Shown here: piece after piece, positions 45,572 to 56,054 of the stretch
Numbering within the stretch: position 1 is the first letter of the stretch
How the letters are laid out: every line of letters starts with the position of its first letter
Origin: Faecalimonas sp.
Lineage (GTDB): Bacteria > Bacillota > Clostridia > Lachnospirales > Lachnospiraceae
Direction: 5' to 3'
Length of the DNA: 64,000 bases
Assembly: GCA_020024645.1 (NCBI GenBank)
Contig: JAHHTN010000001.1
Location: 1-64,000 of the forward strand
Translations under genes and position numbers: made by a program
The notes under the pieces: generated by a model
The model's input: the letters and a program-made list of their open reading frames with translations, nothing else
What the model was told of the DNA's origin: nothing
Databases searched by the model: none

Positions 45572-45940
45572 TTATTTCTTTTTGTTTGCTACTGTTCTCT
45601 TAGGACCTTTTCTTGTTCTTGCGTTTGTCTTAGTTTTCTGTCCACGAACTGGAAGTCCTCTTCTATGACGAATTCCACGGTAACAACCGATTTCTTGTAA
45701 TCTCTTGATATTTAAAGCGATTTCTCTACGCAAATCACCTTCTACCTGATAGTTTTCATCGATTACAGCACTGATTGTTTTTACTTCTTCGTCTGTTAAA
45801 TCTCTACAACGAGTATCCGGATTTACTCCAGCCTGCTCTAAAATGTTATTAGCACTTACTCTACCAATTCCGTAGATGTAAGTTAATCCGATTTCTACAC
45901 GTTTGTCTCTTGGTAAGTCTACACCAGCAATACGAGCCAT
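45572..45940 (-). CDS. rpsM: 30S ribosomal protein S13
   Basis: A 122-aa S13 starting [14 protein letters not shown], with a helix-two-turn-helix region ([14 protein letters not shown]) and the basic tail contacting tRNA ([19 protein letters not shown]). Start at 45940 with GGAGG 8 nt before. It follows the long structured gap after rpmJ. Confidence 0.97.
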   Translation of the reverse strand: MARIAGVDLPRDKRVEIGLTYIYGIGRVSANNILEQAGVNPDTRCRDLTDEEVKTISAVIDENYQVEGDLRREIALNIKRLQEIGCYRGIRHRRGLPVRGQKTKTNARTRKGPKRTVANKKK

Positions 45941-46240
45941 GTAATTTTCCTCCATTTTGAATCTTAGTAGATAAATATATACAGCCCAATGGATTCCATC
46001 GTCTGAAATGTGTGTATATAATTATCCCTGTTGGTTAATATTGTCTCAAATTGGGAAGTATCTTTACTTCCAGTCACGAAACATGTGACCTTTCCCGGAA
46101 ATGACACCGGGTATTATAAGCAATATACATCGGAGAATGATTTCCCTGTATATTAATAGTATCTACACACCGCCTGGTGTGTCCATACTACAGCCGCCTA
46201 ATTAAGTTTGTGCTACTACGCACAAAATCGACAACGATAA
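45941..46240 (-). promoter_or_regulatory. Structured 285-nt rpmJ-rpsM spacer (candidate cis-regulatory RNA)
   Basis: No ORF is present. On the minus strand at least seven hairpins follow one another: TGTGC/GCACA, TAGTAT..ACACACC/GGTGTGT..ATACTA, TATACA/TGTATA, CCCGG/CCGGG, GTCAC/GTGAC, GGAAGT/ACTTCC and TATATACA/TGTATATA, the last ending near the rpsM ribosome binding site. In Escherichia coli S4 represses the alpha operon at a structure overlapping the rpsM start, so a related control is possible. A TATAAT occurs near 46115 but lacks a good -35 box. Confidence 0.5.
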
Positions 46241-46354
46241 TTATCCTTGTCTTTGTTTGTGTTTAGGATTTTCACAGATTACTCTGATGCTTCCTTTTCT
46301 TTTAATGATTTTGCATTTTTCGCAAATTGGTTTAACTGATGATCTAACCTTCAC
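46241..46354 (-). CDS. rpmJ: 50S ribosomal protein L36
   Basis: A 37-aa L36, too short for most ORF lists. It reads [19 protein letters not shown] from a GTG start and keeps the zinc ligands CEKC (11-14), C27 and H32, so it is the zinc-binding form. AAAGGAGG lies 7-8 nt before the GTG. Between infA and rpsM, its usual place. Confidence 0.96.
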   Translation of the reverse strand: MKVRSSVKPICEKCKIIKRKGSIRVICENPKHKQRQG

Positions 46355-46471
46355 GTCAAATCCTCCTTTCATCCACTGCTCTGCCTACATTGATTACCGT
46401 TTATTTGCAACTCTATCAAAACAGTTCGCTCTATATTATAGCATTCTGTCCATCTAAAAGTCAATACTTTT

Positions 46472-46690
46472 TTATTTATCTCTCCAGATAATTCTTCCTT
46501 TAGATAAATCATATGGAGATAATTCTAATGTTACTTTATCTCCTGGTAAAATTTTAATGAAATTCATACGAAGTTTTCCACTAATGTGCGCTAACACTTG
46601 GTGTCCATTTTCCAATTCTACCTGAAACATTGCGTTTGGCAACTTTTCTACTACTGTTCCTTCAATTTCAATTACATCAGCTTTTGACAT
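46472..46690 (-). CDS. infA: Translation initiation factor IF-1
   Basis: A 72-aa OB-fold protein ([38 protein letters not shown]). It binds the 30S A site in initiation. It starts one base after the KOW protein gene stop and lies about 118 nt before rpmJ. Confidence 0.97.
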   Translation of the reverse strand: MSKADVIEIEGTVVEKLPNAMFQVELENGHQVLAHISGKLRMNFIKILPGDKVTLELSPYDLSKGRIIWRDK

Positions 46691-46691
46691 T

Positions 46692-46943
46692 TTATGCTTC
46701 CTCCCTATTATATAATTTTAAAATTCGTTTAATGGCTACATTGTCTGTCACAGGTATATCTTTATTTATTTCTCTGATAATCTGTACATGTTTATATTTT
46801 TTCTTTTTTGGCTTCTCAAGCGTTCGTATTCTTCCATCAGCCAAATATACATATGAATTATCCATATCAATCAATACATATACATTTTCTTTATCATGTC
46901 CTGCTTTTGACTTCGCCAGCATTCCTACTTCAAATCTTTCCAT
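46692..46943 (-). CDS. KOW-domain RNA-binding protein
   Basis: An 83-aa small basic protein with an N-terminal KOW-like beta domain ([19 protein letters not shown]) similar to eukaryotic-type L14e/L27e pieces. Such proteins are regularly found between map and infA in Clostridia and may bind ribosomal RNA; the function is not established. The ATG lies 11 nt after map. Confidence 0.8.
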   Translation of the reverse strand: MERFEVGMLAKSKAGHDKENVYVLIDMDNSYVYLADGRIRTLEKPKKKKYKHVQIIREINKDIPVTDNVAIKRILKLYNREEA

Positions 46944-46954
46944 AGTAATTTCCT

Positions 46955-47710
46955 TTACTTTAATAAGGTCAATAACTTCGGTTCATTTTCTGTAATCAGC
47001 ACCGTATTTTCGTAATGCGCAGATAAAGAGCCATCCCTTGTAACTACTGTCCAATCATCATTAAGCCAATCCACTTGATAATTTCCCGCATTTATCATCG
47101 GCTCGATTGCCAGTGTCATTCCGGCACGTAGTTTCATCCCTTTTCTGTTCATCTCATAATTCGGTATTTCAGGTGCTTCATGCAGATTTACGCCTATTCC
47201 ATGTCCACACAAATCGCGAACAACTCCGAACCCTCTTTCTTTTGCATATCTGCCTATCGCTGCCGAAATTTCAAATAGGTAATGTCCTTCTTTCGCATAT
47301 TTAATGCCTTCAAAGAAAGATTCTCTTGTTACCTTGATCAATTCTTTTGCATCTTTATTTATTTCCCCGATGCCATGGGTTCTTGCTGCATCGGAATGGT
47401 ATCCCTTATAAATAACTCCTGCATCAATTCCTACAATATCGCCTTCTTGTAAAATACGTTTGCTGCTCGGAATTCCGTGGACTACTTCATCATTTACAGA
47501 AACGCATATAGATGCTGGATACCCGTTGTAATTTAGAAAAGAAGGGATACAGCCATAACTTCTAATTACTTCTTCTCCCAACCGATCAATATCCAATGTT
47601 GTCATTCCCGGATGCAATGCCTTCTCAATTTCTTCATGTACGATTGCAAGTATTCTTCCTGCCTCCGTCATTAATTCTATTTCCCTTGCGGATTTTATCG
47701 ATACAGGCAT
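46955..47710 (-). CDS. map: Methionine aminopeptidase, type I
   Basis: A 251-aa metallopeptidase removing the initiator Met from new proteins. Metal ligands are visible in GIDAGVIYKGYHSDAARTHG (two Asp), GHGIGVNLHEAPEIPN (His), TLAIEPM (Glu) and the final Glu in SAHYENTVLIT. No N-terminal zinc-finger extension. It lies 4 nt after adk. Confidence 0.97.
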   Translation of the reverse strand: MPVSIKSAREIELMTEAGRILAIVHEEIEKALHPGMTTLDIDRLGEEVIRSYGCIPSFLNYNGYPASICVSVNDEVVHGIPSSKRILQEGDIVGIDAGVIYKGYHSDAARTHGIGEINKDAKELIKVTRESFFEGIKYAKEGHYLFEISAAIGRYAKERGFGVVRDLCGHGIGVNLHEAPEIPNYEMNRKGMKLRAGMTLAIEPMINAGNYQVDWLNDDWTVVTRDGSLSAHYENTVLITENEPKLLTLLK

Positions 47711-47714
47711 ATTC

Positions 47715-48359
47715 TTATTCTCCTAGAATTCTTACAATTGCTTTAAATACATCTTCTAAATCCACTGTTCCATCAACTTCTACAAGGATATTCTTATCTG
47801 TATAATATTGGATAAGTGGCTGTGTCTGTTCATGATATACTCTGAGGCGTTTTAGAACTGTTTCCGGTTTGTCATCATCTCTTAAAATCAATTCTCCACC
47901 GCAAGTATCACAAATATTTTCTTCTTTTGTTGGTGCGTGTACAATATGATATGTTGCCCCACATCCAACACAAGCTCTTCTACCTGACATACGATTTACA
48001 ATGTTCGCATCTGGAACTTCTACATTAATTGCATAATCCATTTTTTCTCCCAATTTAGCAAGTGCCTTATCCAATGCATCTGCTTGTGGAATTGTTCTTG
48101 GGAATCCATCTAATACATATCCGTTCTTACAGTCTTCTTGTTGTACACGATCTACCACTAAATCAACAACCAATTCATCTGGAACAAGAAGTCCTTCATC
48201 CATATATGTCTTTGCTTTTTTTCCTAATTCTGTTCCATTTTTAATATTGGCTCTAAAAATGTCTCCTGTAGAAATATGTGGAATGCCATATTTTTCAGCA
48301 ATTTTTTTTGCCTGTGTACCTTTTCCTGCTCCTGGAGCCCCCAGCATAATAATCTTCAT
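47715..48359 (-). CDS. adk: Adenylate kinase
   Basis: A 214-aa enzyme interconverting 2 ADP with ATP and AMP. The P-loop is [10 protein letters not shown] (7-16), the AMP site includes [10 protein letters not shown] and DGFPRT, and the long LID carries a zinc-binding four-Cys site (CVGC and CDTC near 130-153), the Gram-positive form. ATG 48359 follows GAGGAGG; an ATG just upstream is also possible. Confidence 0.97.
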   Translation of the reverse strand: MKIIMLGAPGAGKGTQAKKIAEKYGIPHISTGDIFRANIKNGTELGKKAKTYMDEGLLVPDELVVDLVVDRVQQEDCKNGYVLDGFPRTIPQADALDKALAKLGEKMDYAINVEVPDANIVNRMSGRRACVGCGATYHIVHAPTKEENICDTCGGELILRDDDKPETVLKRLRVYHEQTQPLIQYYTDKNILVEVDGTVDLEDVFKAIVRILGE

Positions 48360-48465
48360 CATTCTCCTCCTCACTATGAGTTACATGATTTTATAAAAAT
48401 GTCCGTATAGCATTTTAGTGTTCTGCATCAACCCGATATACAAGCTGACACAGGACACTAAATAA
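48360..48465 (-). other. Structured secY-adk spacer
   Basis: A 106-nt gap whose minus strand forms TTTAGTGT/ACACTAAA around a loop with further pairing. No promoter or ORF recognised, apart from the adk ribosome binding site. Confidence 0.35.
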
Positions 48466-49782
48466 TTAATTATTTAAGAAACCTTTATAATTACGTACAA
48501 GCATTTGAGATTCAACCTGTTTCAAAGTTTCTAATACAACACCTACAATAATAATAAGTGATGTGCCTGCAAATGAAACATTTGCTCCCAACCATCCATT
48601 AAATACGAATGGAATTACTTGAACAATTACAAGTCCTACTGCTCCGATAAAGATAATATAATTTAAAATCTTTGTCAGATATTCAACTGTTGGTTTTCCA
48701 GGACGAATTCCCGGAACAAACCCACCGCTCTTTTTCATATTATTTGCAATTTCTAATGGATTAAATGTAATCGACGTATAGAAATATGCAAATACAATAG
48801 TAAGTACGATATAAAGTACTAATCCCCAAGAATATTTTAAGTTTTCTGGATTACACCAGTTATTTGAAGATAATCCTTTTAAAATCTCACTTCCAATTCC
48901 ACTGCCATTACCTTTTCCTAAAAATCCAGCAATAACAACTGGAGTTTGCATTAATGAGGAAGCAAAAATTACCGGAACTACACCGGCAGTATTCACTTTT
49001 AATGGAATAAATGTAGATTGTCCACCTACGTTCTTTCTTCCCTGTACTTTTTGTGAATACTGAACTGAAATCTTTCTTTGTCCGTCTTGAAGAATAATTA
49101 CAAAAATAACTACCATAAGTAAAATTGCTAAAATAATTAATCCTGCAAGACCTGCTTTAGCAAGTGATTTGCCTTTCATAAATTTTGTGTAAAGTGTCAT
49201 AAAATCACTAGGCATACGTGAAATAATATTAATCAACAACACGATAGAAATACCATTTCCGATTCCTTTTTCTGTAATTCTTTCACCAACCCACATAAGA
49301 AATGCCGAACCTGCTGTTAATGTTAATACAGCAACTGCTACATTTACAAAGTTATATTTTACAAGTAATCCACTTCTTCCAAAACCAACTGACATTGCTG
49401 TTGATTCAACTAAAGCAAGAACTACTGTCACATAACGTGTAATTGAAGCAATTTTCTTCCTTCCATCTTCTCCATCTTTTTGCATTTCTTCCAATTTCGG
49501 AATAGCAATTGTAAGAAGTTGCATAATAATTGATGAAGTAATATATGGAGTAATACTCAACGCAAAAATCGACATTCTCTCCAACGAACCACCTGTAAAC
49601 GCGCTGAAAAAGTTGAATGCTTCACCTGTTTGACTTTTGAAAAAATTCTGAATATATGTTGGGTCAACTCCCGGAGTTGGTAAAATTGACCCTATTCTGA
49701 TAACGAGTAACATTAGAAACGTATAAAAAATACGTTTTCTAACATCCTCAATCTGAAAAGCCCTACGGAATGTCTTAAGCAA
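48466..49782 (-). CDS. secY: Protein translocase subunit SecY
   Basis: A 438-aa ten-helix channel protein for Sec export. Typical segments include RIGSILPTPGVDP, LGITPYITSSIIMQL-like TM2 and the cytosolic loop GIRPGKPTVEYL before TM9. It follows rplO directly (ATG at the base after the stop). Confidence 0.98.
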   Translation of the reverse strand: MLKTFRRAFQIEDVRKRIFYTFLMLLVIRIGSILPTPGVDPTYIQNFFKSQTGEAFNFFSAFTGGSLERMSIFALSITPYITSSIIMQLLTIAIPKLEEMQKDGEDGRKKIASITRYVTVVLALVESTAMSVGFGRSGLLVKYNFVNVAVAVLTLTAGSAFLMWVGERITEKGIGNGISIVLLINIISRMPSDFMTLYTKFMKGKSLAKAGLAGLIILAILLMVVIFVIILQDGQRKISVQYSQKVQGRKNVGGQSTFIPLKVNTAGVVPVIFASSLMQTPVVIAGFLGKGNGSGIGSEILKGLSSNNWCNPENLKYSWGLVLYIVLTIVFAYFYTSITFNPLEIANNMKKSGGFVPGIRPGKPTVEYLTKILNYIIFIGAVGLVIVQVIPFVFNGWLGANVSFAGTSLIIIVGVVLETLKQVESQMLVRNYKGFLNN

Positions 49783-50223
49783 TTAGATCACCTCTGCTTT
49801 TCCACCAAGAGCTTCAATTTTCTCTACTGCAGATGCACTAAAAGCATTTGCCTGAACTGTAAGCTTCTTAGTTAATTCTCCATTACCAAGAATTTTTACT
49901 CCATCTCTAGGATTTTTTACAATCCCTGCTTCGATAAGTGTTTCAATTGAAACCACTGTATCGTTATCAAATGCTTCTAAAGCATCTACATTAATACCAA
50001 TAATTTCTTTTGTGTTTCTGTTAGTGAAACCTCTTTTTGGTATTCTTCTGTATAATGGCATCTGTCCACCTTCAAAGCCTGGTCTTGTGCCGCCTGAACG
50101 TGCTTTCTGACCTTTGTGTCCTTTTCCCGCTGTTTTGCCGTTTCCAGAACCATGTCCACGACCTCTTCTGAAATTATCACTGTGTTTTGACCCATCTGCA
50201 GGTCTTAAATTTGATAAGTTCAT
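49783..50223 (-). CDS. rplO: 50S ribosomal protein L15
   Basis: A 146-aa L15 with a Gly/Arg-rich N-terminal tail ([20 protein letters not shown]) threading the 23S rRNA and [18 protein letters not shown]. Located between rpmD and secY. Confidence 0.97.
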   Translation of the reverse strand: MNLSNLRPADGSKHSDNFRRGRGHGSGNGKTAGKGHKGQKARSGGTRPGFEGGQMPLYRRIPKRGFTNRNTKEIIGINVDALEAFDNDTVVSIETLIEAGIVKNPRDGVKILGNGELTKKLTVQANAFSASAVEKIEALGGKAEVI

Positions 50224-50245
50224 CGTGACACCTCCTTATCCAATA

Positions 50246-50425
50246 TTAAACTTCTTCTACTTTTACTAAATGTCTTACCTGTTGTACCATTCCTCTTGTT
50301 GCAGCGTTATCAGGTAATTCAACTGTTTTGTTTACCTTTTTTAACCCTAACGCTTCAACTGTTTTTTTGTGTTTTGGTACAGCACCGATTGTAGATTTTA
50401 CTAATGTGATTTTTAAATTTGCCAT
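50246..50425 (-). CDS. rpmD: 50S ribosomal protein L30
   Basis: A 59-aa L30 starting [14 protein letters not shown], with [13 protein letters not shown] and [18 protein letters not shown] 50425 lies 9 nt after GGAGG; an upstream TTG is too close to it. Between rpsE and rplO. Confidence 0.95.
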   Translation of the reverse strand: MANLKITLVKSTIGAVPKHKKTVEALGLKKVNKTVELPDNAATRGMVQQVRHLVKVEEV

Positions 50426-50439
50426 TTTCAATCTCCTCC

Positions 50440-50949
50440 TTAGCCTAAGATTTCTTCAACAGATTTACCGCGAAGCTTAGCTACTTCTTCTGGAGTTTTA
50501 ATTTGACTTAACCCATTAATTGTAGCAAGTACTACGTTTTGTTTATTGTTAGAACCTAATGATTTAGTACGGATATTTTTGATACCTGCAAGTTCGATTA
50601 CCGCACGTGCTGGACCCCCAGCGATAACTCCAGTACCTTCTGGAGCTTTTTTAAGTAATACGGATGCACTACCGAATTTACCAATTAAATCATGTGTTAC
50701 ACTATTGTGTTCATCTAATGCAACTGTTACCATTTTTTTCATTGCATCTTCTTTTCCTTTACGAATTGCTTCAGGAATTTCTGCTGCTTTTCCTAAACCT
50801 GCACCAACATGGCCATTTCCATCGCCAACAACTACTAAAGCTGTGAATCTGAAGTTACGACCACCTTTAACAACTTTGGTTACACGTTTGATTGATACCA
50901 CTTTTTCTGTTAGTTCTAATTGACTAGCATCAATACGATTTTGTTTCAT
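50440..50949 (-). CDS. rpsE: 30S ribosomal protein S5
   Basis: A 169-aa S5 with the N-terminal double-stranded RNA-binding domain ([24 protein letters not shown]) and C-terminal [18 protein letters not shown]. Involved in decoding fidelity and mRNA unwinding. Confidence 0.97.
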   Translation of the reverse strand: MKQNRIDASQLELTEKVVSIKRVTKVVKGGRNFRFTALVVVGDGNGHVGAGLGKAAEIPEAIRKGKEDAMKKMVTVALDEHNSVTHDLIGKFGSASVLLKKAPEGTGVIAGGPARAVIELAGIKNIRTKSLGSNNKQNVVLATINGLSQIKTPEEVAKLRGKSVEEILG

Positions 50950-50963
50950 GTGTGTTCCTCCTC

Positions 50964-51332
50964 CTAGAATTCTAATCCAGCTTCTCTAGCTGCATCTGCT
51001 AACGCTTTGATTTTTCCTTGGTATATAAAGCCGCCTCTATCAAAGACAACAGTATTAATACCTTTTTCAATTGCTCTTTTAGCAATTACTGTTCCTAAGT
51101 ATGCTGCTGCATCAACGTTGTTAGTTTTTTCTAATTCTGCTTTTACTTCTTTCTGAAGAGTAGATGCTGAAACTAGAGTATTTCCAACTGTATCGTCAAT
51201 AATTTGAGCATACATATGATTATTACTTCTAAACACAGCTAAACGTGGTCTTTCAGCTGTACCGCTGAAACGGTTACGTAATTTTCTATGTTTGTTTACA
51301 CGAACTTCGCTTCTTGATTTTTTACTAACCAT
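50964..51332 (-). CDS. rplR: 50S ribosomal protein L18
   Basis: A 122-aa L18 that binds 5S r[24 protein letters not shown] and [20 protein letters not shown] 51332 follows AAGGAG; a GTG two codons upstream is less likely. Between rplF and rpsE. Confidence 0.96.
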   Translation of the reverse strand: MVSKKSRSEVRVNKHRKLRNRFSGTAERPRLAVFRSNNHMYAQIIDDTVGNTLVSASTLQKEVKAELEKTNNVDAAAYLGTVIAKRAIEKGINTVVFDRGGFIYQGKIKALADAAREAGLEF

Positions 51333-51349
51333 CTTCACACTCTCCTTAA

Positions 51350-51892
51350 TTATTTTTTACCAGTCTTACCAACTTTACGTCTGATAACTTCATCAGCATA
51401 TTTAATACCTTTACCTTTATATGGTTCAGGTCTTCTTTTATCTCTGATTTCAGCTGCGTATTGGCCTACTTTTTCTTTATCGATACCCTTTACAGTAATT
51501 TTGTTCTGTCCCTCAAGTACTGTTTCAACACCTTCTGGATCAGTCATTTCTACTGGATGTGAGTATCCTAAGTTTAATGTTAATTTGTTTCCTGATTTAG
51601 CTGCTCTGTAACCAACACCGTTTACTTCAAGAACTTTTTCATATCCCTGAGTAACACCAACAACCATGTTGTTGATTAATGTTCTTGTAAGACCATGTAA
51701 AGCTTTCATTCTTTTTAAATCACTTGGTCTTGTTACTACAACTTCTTCGCCTTCTTTTTTAATTTCCATTTCTACTGGAAGTTCTCTTACAAGAGTTCCT
51801 TTAGGACCTGTTACAGTCACTTTGTTGTTTTCAGCGATTTCAACAGTTACTCCTGCTGGAATTGCTACTGGCAGTCTTCCTATACGTGACAT
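51350..51892 (-). CDS. rplF: 50S ribosomal protein L6
   Basis: A 180-aa L6 with two similar domains. The C-terminal [16 protein letters not shown] motif contacts 23S rRNA helix 97. The N-terminus [14 protein letters not shown] is standard. Confidence 0.97.
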   Translation of the reverse strand: MSRIGRLPVAIPAGVTVEIAENNKVTVTGPKGTLVRELPVEMEIKKEGEEVVVTRPSDLKRMKALHGLTRTLINNMVVGVTQGYEKVLEVNGVGYRAAKSGNKLTLNLGYSHPVEMTDPEGVETVLEGQNKITVKGIDKEKVGQYAAEIRDKRRPEPYKGKGIKYADEVIRRKVGKTGKK

Positions 51893-52043
51893 ACCGTTAC
51901 CTCCTACACTTAAATTTTCGGAAAAACTATAAGTTTCTCTGTTTTCAGTTGCATCGAGCTCTTAACTCGTTATTTATAGTAGTTCTTTTCACTAGGAACC
52001 ATTCCAAGCACAAAGAACGACCTCTCATTAAACTCTTTTCAAC
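51893..52043 (-). other. Structured rpsH-rplF spacer
   Basis: A 151-nt gap. On the minus strand GTTCTTT pairs with AAAGAAC around a 22-nt loop, followed by a CGAG/CTCG hairpin. No promoter or ORF recognised. Confidence 0.4.
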
Positions 52044-52445
52044 TTACCAAACGAATGCAAGTACTTCTCCACCTACGTTAAGTTTTCTTGCTTCTTTATC
52101 TGTAATAACACCTTGGTTTGTTGAAATAATTGCTGTTCCAAGTCCACCTAATACTCTAGGAAGTTCATCTCTGTTCGCATATACACGAAGACCTGGTTTT
52201 GAAATTCTCTTAAGACCTGAAATAACTTTTTCATTTTTGTCAGCACCGTATTTTAATGTGATGTGGATTGTTTTAAAACATCCATCTTCTACGATGTCAT
52301 ATTTTGCAATGTATCCTTCATTGAAAAGAATATCAGCAATAGCGATTTTCATTTTAGATGCTGGAACATCTACTGTATCATGTTTAGCAGTATTTGCATT
52401 ACGAATTCTTGTAAGCATATCTGCAATTGGATCACTCATAGTCAT
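52044..52445 (-). CDS. rpsH: 30S ribosomal protein S8
   Basis: A 133-aa S8: [18 protein letters not shown] at the start, [20 protein letters not shown] in the middle and a C-terminal [26 protein letters not shown]. In Escherichia coli S8 represses the spc operon. GGAGG lies 9 nt before the ATG; an ATG two codons in is also possible. Confidence 0.97.
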   Translation of the reverse strand: MTMSDPIADMLTRIRNANTAKHDTVDVPASKMKIAIADILFNEGYIAKYDIVEDGCFKTIHITLKYGADKNEKVISGLKRISKPGLRVYANRDELPRVLGGLGTAIISTNQGVITDKEARKLNVGGEVLAFVW

Positions 52446-52557
52446 TTGAAGTTGCCTCCTTTTTCTTTACCTTTATTGTTACATCCTTCAGATGTAGTCG
52501 GTATAACCGACCACTTCTACTACGGATATCCTAGTTTTCACTAAGTTGCTTCTACTT
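52446..52557 (-). other. Structured rpsN-rpsH spacer
   Basis: A 112-nt gap with two adjacent perfect hairpins on the minus strand: GTCGG-TTATA-CCGAC and TACATC-TGAAG-GATGTA. They directly precede the rpsH ribosome binding site. Confidence 0.45.
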
Positions 52558-52743
52558 CTACCAAGAAGCTTTTTTTACTCCAGGGATCTGTCCCTTATAT
52601 GCTAATTCACGGAAGCAAACTCTGCAAATTCCGTATTTTCTTAAATATGCGTGTGGACGTCCACAAATTTTACAACGATTATACTCTCTAGTAGAGAATT
52701 TTTGTTTACGTTGTTGTTTAATTTTCATAGATGTTTTTGCCAT
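52558..52743 (-). CDS. rpsN: 30S ribosomal protein S14, zinc-binding type
   Basis: A 61-aa short-form (type Z) S14 with four zinc Cys in CKIC (24-27) and CRVC (40-43). Located between rplE and rpsH as usual in Firmicutes. Confidence 0.97.
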   Translation of the reverse strand: MAKTSMKIKQQRKQKFSTREYNRCKICGRPHAYLRKYGICRVCFRELAYKGQIPGVKKASW

Positions 52744-52760
52744 GAAATTGTTCCTCCCTA

Positions 52761-53300
52761 CTATTTTGTAAATGGCATATTGAACTGTGTCAATAATTCA
52801 CGAGCTTCTTCGTCAGTTTTTGCTGTTGTAACAAAGATGATATCCATTCCTCTTACTTTATCGATTTTATCGTATTCGATTTCAGGGAAAATTAATTGTT
52901 CTTTAATTCCAAGAGCATAGTTACCTCTTCCATCAAATGCGTTAGGATTTACACCTCTAAAGTCACGTACACGAGGTAATGCAAGGTTGATTAAACGATC
53001 AACAAATTCATACATTTTTTCTCCTCTTAAAGTAACTTTACATCCAATAGCCATTCCTTCTCTAAGTTTGAAGTTCGCTACTGATTTTTTTGCTTTTGTA
53101 AGAACTGCTTTCTGTCCTGCAATCTTTTCAAGGTCTGCTACAGCAGATTCTAACACTTTATGATTATCTTTTGCTTCACCAACACCCATGTTGATAACAA
53201 CTTTATCAAGTTTTGGCACTTCCATAATATTTTTATAACCGAATTTTTTAATCATTGCGTCAACGATTTCATTCTGGTATGTTTCTTTAAGTCTACTCAA
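52761..53300 (-). CDS. rplE: 50S ribosomal protein L5
   Basis: A 179-aa L5 that binds 5S rRNA and touches P-site tRNA. Signatures: [14 protein letters not shown] and [21 protein letters not shown]. Confidence 0.97.
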   Translation of the reverse strand: MSRLKETYQNEIVDAMIKKFGYKNIMEVPKLDKVVINMGVGEAKDNHKVLESAVADLEKIAGQKAVLTKAKKSVANFKLREGMAIGCKVTLRGEKMYEFVDRLINLALPRVRDFRGVNPNAFDGRGNYALGIKEQLIFPEIEYDKIDKVRGMDIIFVTTAKTDEEARELLTQFNMPFTK

Positions 53301-53323
53301 AGTGATTTTCCTCCTTCCCTGAA

Positions 53324-53635
53324 TTAGTCGATAACTTCGCCTGTTGATTTTGCGAAACGTACTTTTTTATCTCCGTCCATTTTAAAGCCTACTCTTGTGG
53401 CTGTTCCTTTGTGAAGATACATTACGTTAGAAGCATCAATAGGTCCTTCCTGGCGAACAATTCCACCATTCTGATTAGTCGCACTTGGTTTTGTGTGCTT
53501 TGTCAACATATTGACACCTTCAACTAATACTGTATTATCTTTTTTGTTTACAGCAATTACTTTGCCTTCTTTGTCTTTATCTTTTCCAGCGATCACTTTA
53601 ACTGTATCACCTTTTTTAATTTTCATTGTTGACAT
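53324..53635 (-). CDS. rplX: 50S ribosomal protein L24
   Basis: A 103-aa L24 with KOW motif ([20 protein letters not shown], about 7-26) that starts 50S assembly. Located between rplN and rplE. Confidence 0.97.
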   Translation of the reverse strand: MSTMKIKKGDTVKVIAGKDKDKEGKVIAVNKKDNTVLVEGVNMLTKHTKPSATNQNGGIVRQEGPIDASNVMYLHKGTATRVGFKMDGDKKVRFAKSTGEVID

Positions 53636-53647
53636 ACAGGTACCTCC

Positions 53648-54016
53648 TTATAGTACTTCTGGAGCTAATGAAACAATTTTCATAAATTGTTTTTCACGAA
53701 GCTCTCTCGCTACTGGTCCAAAAATACGAGTTCCTTTTGGATTCTTGTCATCTTTAATAATTACAGCAGCATTTTCATCAAATCTGATGTAAGAACCGTC
53801 TTTACGACGTGTTTTATTTACTGTACGAACAACTACAGCTTTTACTACATCACCTTTTTTAACAACGCCACCTGGTGTTGCGTCTTTAACAGAAGCAACG
53901 ATTACATCACCAATGCTTGCATATCTTCTAGTAGAACCACCTAATACACGGATGCAAAGTAATTCTTTAGCACCTGTATTGTCTGCTACTTTAAGTCTAC
54001 TTTCTTGCTGTATCAT
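53648..54016 (-). CDS. rplN: 50S ribosomal protein L14
   Basis: A 122-aa L14: [19 protein letters not shown] start and C-terminal [23 protein letters not shown]. Full length, at the 30S-50S interface. Confidence 0.98.
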   Translation of the reverse strand: MIQQESRLKVADNTGAKELLCIRVLGGSTRRYASIGDVIVASVKDATPGGVVKKGDVVKAVVVRTVNKTRRKDGSYIRFDENAAVIIKDDKNPKGTRIFGPVARELREKQFMKIVSLAPEVL

Positions 54017-54037
54017 GCAGGTAACCCTCCTTAAATA

Positions 54038-54292
54038 CTATTTTACTTTTTCCATAACTTCAACAAGTCTCCATCTCTTATCTTTAGATAATGGTCTTGT
54101 TTCCATAACTTTTACTTTATCACCGATGTTGCATTCATTTGCTTCATCATGCGCTTTCAATTTATATGTTCTCTTTACGATTTTGTTGTAAAGAGGATGT
54201 TTTACGTGGTCTTCAACTGCAACTACAATAGTTTTATCCATTTTGTTGCTAACAACTTTACCAACACGTGTTTTTCTTAAATTTCTTTCCAC
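54038..54292 (-). CDS. rpsQ: 30S ribosomal protein S17
   Basis: An 84-aa S17 OB-fold protein ([19 protein letters not shown]). I use the GTG at 54292, preceded by AAAGGAGC; a longer TTG frame would add ten Cys/Lys-rich residues unlike S17. Length then matches the family. Confidence 0.96.
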   Translation of the reverse strand: MERNLRKTRVGKVVSNKMDKTIVVAVEDHVKHPLYNKIVKRTYKLKAHDEANECNIGDKVKVMETRPLSKDKRWRLVEVMEKVK

Positions 54293-54333
54293 AGTTTTGC
54301 TCCTTTCACAATTTTTACACAAAGCTCAGTATT

Positions 54334-54540
54334 TTATTCCGCTTTAGAAGCTTCTGTAATTACTGTCTGAATTCTAGCAATATTTTTTCTAACTTCTTTA
54401 ATTCTGCTTGTGTTATCTAATTGATTTGTTGCGTTTTGGAATCTTAAGTTAAAAAGTTCCTTTTTAGCAGCTACTAATTCTTCGTTTAATTCTGCAACTG
54501 ATTTTGCTTTTAAATCTTTTACAAATGTATTAATTTTCAC
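54334..54540 (-). CDS. rpmC: 50S ribosomal protein L29
   Basis: A 68-aa two-helix protein at the tunnel exit ([21 protein letters not shown]). The start is set at GTG 54540 ([11 protein letters not shown]), with AAGGCGG 8 nt upstream; GTG 54549 is an alternative. It overlaps the 3' end of rplP. Confidence 0.94.
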   Translation of the reverse strand: MKINTFVKDLKAKSVAELNEELVAAKKELFNLRFQNATNQLDNTSRIKEVRKNIARIQTVITEASKAE

Positions 54541-54967
54541 TGTTATCACCGCCTTCTAAATCTTCGCGAGAAACTATCTTACATTTACAAGGTAATTTGT
54601 GCATTGCAAGACGTAATGCTTCACGTGCTGTTTCTTCTGGTACTCCAGCAAGTTCGAACATAACGCGTCCTGGTTTTACAACTGCTACCCAGTATTCAAG
54701 AGTTCCTTTTCCTGAACCCATACGTGTTTCAGCTGGTTTTGTAGTTACTGGTTTGTCTGGGAATATTTTAATCCATACTTTACCACCACGTTTGATGTAA
54801 CGAGTCATCGCAATACGGGCAGCTTCGATCTGGTTTGAACGAATCCAGCATGGTTCTGTTGCTACGATACCATATTCACCATTTGTGATTTTATTTCCGC
54901 GTAAAGCTTTTCCTTTCATAGAACCACGGAATTGTTTACGACGTTTTACTCTTTTTGGCATTAACAT
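54530..54967 (-). CDS. rplP: 50S ribosomal protein L16
   Basis: A 145-aa L16: [19 protein letters not shown] and [19 protein letters not shown], near the A-site tRNA. ATG 54967 and the internal ATG (54961, MPKRV) are both possible starts; known L16 begins at MPKRV. Confidence 0.96.
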   Translation of the reverse strand: MLMPKRVKRRKQFRGSMKGKALRGNKITNGEYGIVATEPCWIRSNQIEAARIAMTRYIKRGGKVWIKIFPDKPVTTKPAETRMGSGKGTLEYWVAVVKPGRVMFELAGVPEETAREALRLAMHKLPCKCKIVSREDLEGGDNSEN

Positions 54968-54969
54968 AA

Positions 54970-55626
54970 TTATTTATCGCTCCCTTCCTTAGTTTCTTTT
55001 GTTGGAAGAACTTCGCCTTTATAGATCCAAACTTTAACACCAACTTTTCCGTAAGTTGTGTCTGCTTCTGCGAATCCATAATCGATGTCTGCTCTAAGTG
55101 TCTGAAGTGGAATAGTTCCTTCGCTATAGAACTCTGTACGAGCCATATCAGCTCCACCAAGACGTCCTGATACAGAAGTTTTAACTCCAAGTGCTCCTGC
55201 TTTCATTGTTCTTGACATACAAGATTTCATTGCACGTCTGAAAGAAATACGATTTTCTAACTGTAAAGCAATGTTTTCAGCAACTAACTGAGCATCTTTA
55301 TCTGGTCTTTTAATTTCTTTAATGTCTACAACTAATTTTTTATCTGTAAATTTCTGAAGTTCTGCTTTTACTTTTTCAATTTCAGCTCCACCTTTACCGA
55401 TTACTACGCCTGGTTTTGCTGTATAGATAATAATTTTCACACGGTCAGAAGCTCTTTCGATTTCGATCTTAGAAACTCCTGCACTGTATAATTTCTTTTT
55501 AAGAAATGTTCTAATTTTATGGTCTTCTACTAAATAATCTGCAAATTTTTCTTCTGCATACCATTTAGAGTCCCATTCTTTGATAACACCGACTCTTAAG
55601 CCATGAGGATTAACTTTCTGTCCCAT
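54970..55626 (-). CDS. rpsC: 30S ribosomal protein S3
   Basis: A 218-aa S3 with a KH domain ([21 protein letters not shown], about 70-90) and [20 protein letters not shown] start. It helps form the mRNA entry channel. Confidence 0.97.
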   Translation of the reverse strand: MGQKVNPHGLRVGVIKEWDSKWYAEEKFADYLVEDHKIRTFLKKKLYSAGVSKIEIERASDRVKIIIYTAKPGVVIGKGGAEIEKVKAELQKFTDKKLVVDIKEIKRPDKDAQLVAENIALQLENRISFRRAMKSCMSRTMKAGALGVKTSVSGRLGGADMARTEFYSEGTIPLQTLRADIDYGFAEADTTYGKVGVKVWIYKGEVLPTKETKEGSDK

Positions 55627-55637
55627 TATTGCCCTCC

Positions 55638-56024
55638 TTATCTTTCATTAAGCACTAAAGTAATGTGGCTCATTCTCTTTTCGATTCTGTAAGCTCTACC
55701 CTGTGCTCTCGGTTTAATTCTCTTCATTGTTGGTCCTTTATTTGCGTAGCATTCTTCAATATAAAGGTTTTCAACATTCATTCCGTTGTTATTTTCAGCA
55801 TTTGCAATTGCTGATTCTAATAATTTCTTTATTAAGCTTGAAGCATATCTTGGATTGTAAGTTAAAATACCAAGTGCTGTTTGTACATCCTTACCTCTAA
55901 TGGCATCTAATACGAAACATGCTTTCTGAACAGAAACTCTAGCATAAGATAACTTAGCTGATGGTCTAGTGTCCTTATTTGCATTTCTCTCTCTTTTGAT
56001 TTGGGATCTATGTCCTTTTGCCAT
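55638..56024 (-). CDS. rplV: 50S ribosomal protein L22
   Basis: A 128-aa L22. The long beta hairpin that lines the exit tunnel ends in [20 protein letters not shown] (about 98-117). Between rpsS and rpsC. Confidence 0.97.
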   Translation of the reverse strand: MAKGHRSQIKRERNANKDTRPSAKLSYARVSVQKACFVLDAIRGKDVQTALGILTYNPRYASSLIKKLLESAIANAENNNGMNVENLYIEECYANKGPTMKRIKPRAQGRAYRIEKRMSHITLVLNER

Positions 56025-56054
56025 GGATGAACCCTCCTTTCAAATTACAATTGA

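Noticed and set aside
46101-46125. Internal promoter (TATAAT near 46115) before rpsM
   Set aside because: No acceptable -35 hexamer at 16-18 nt; the sequence also forms part of a hairpin-rich region.
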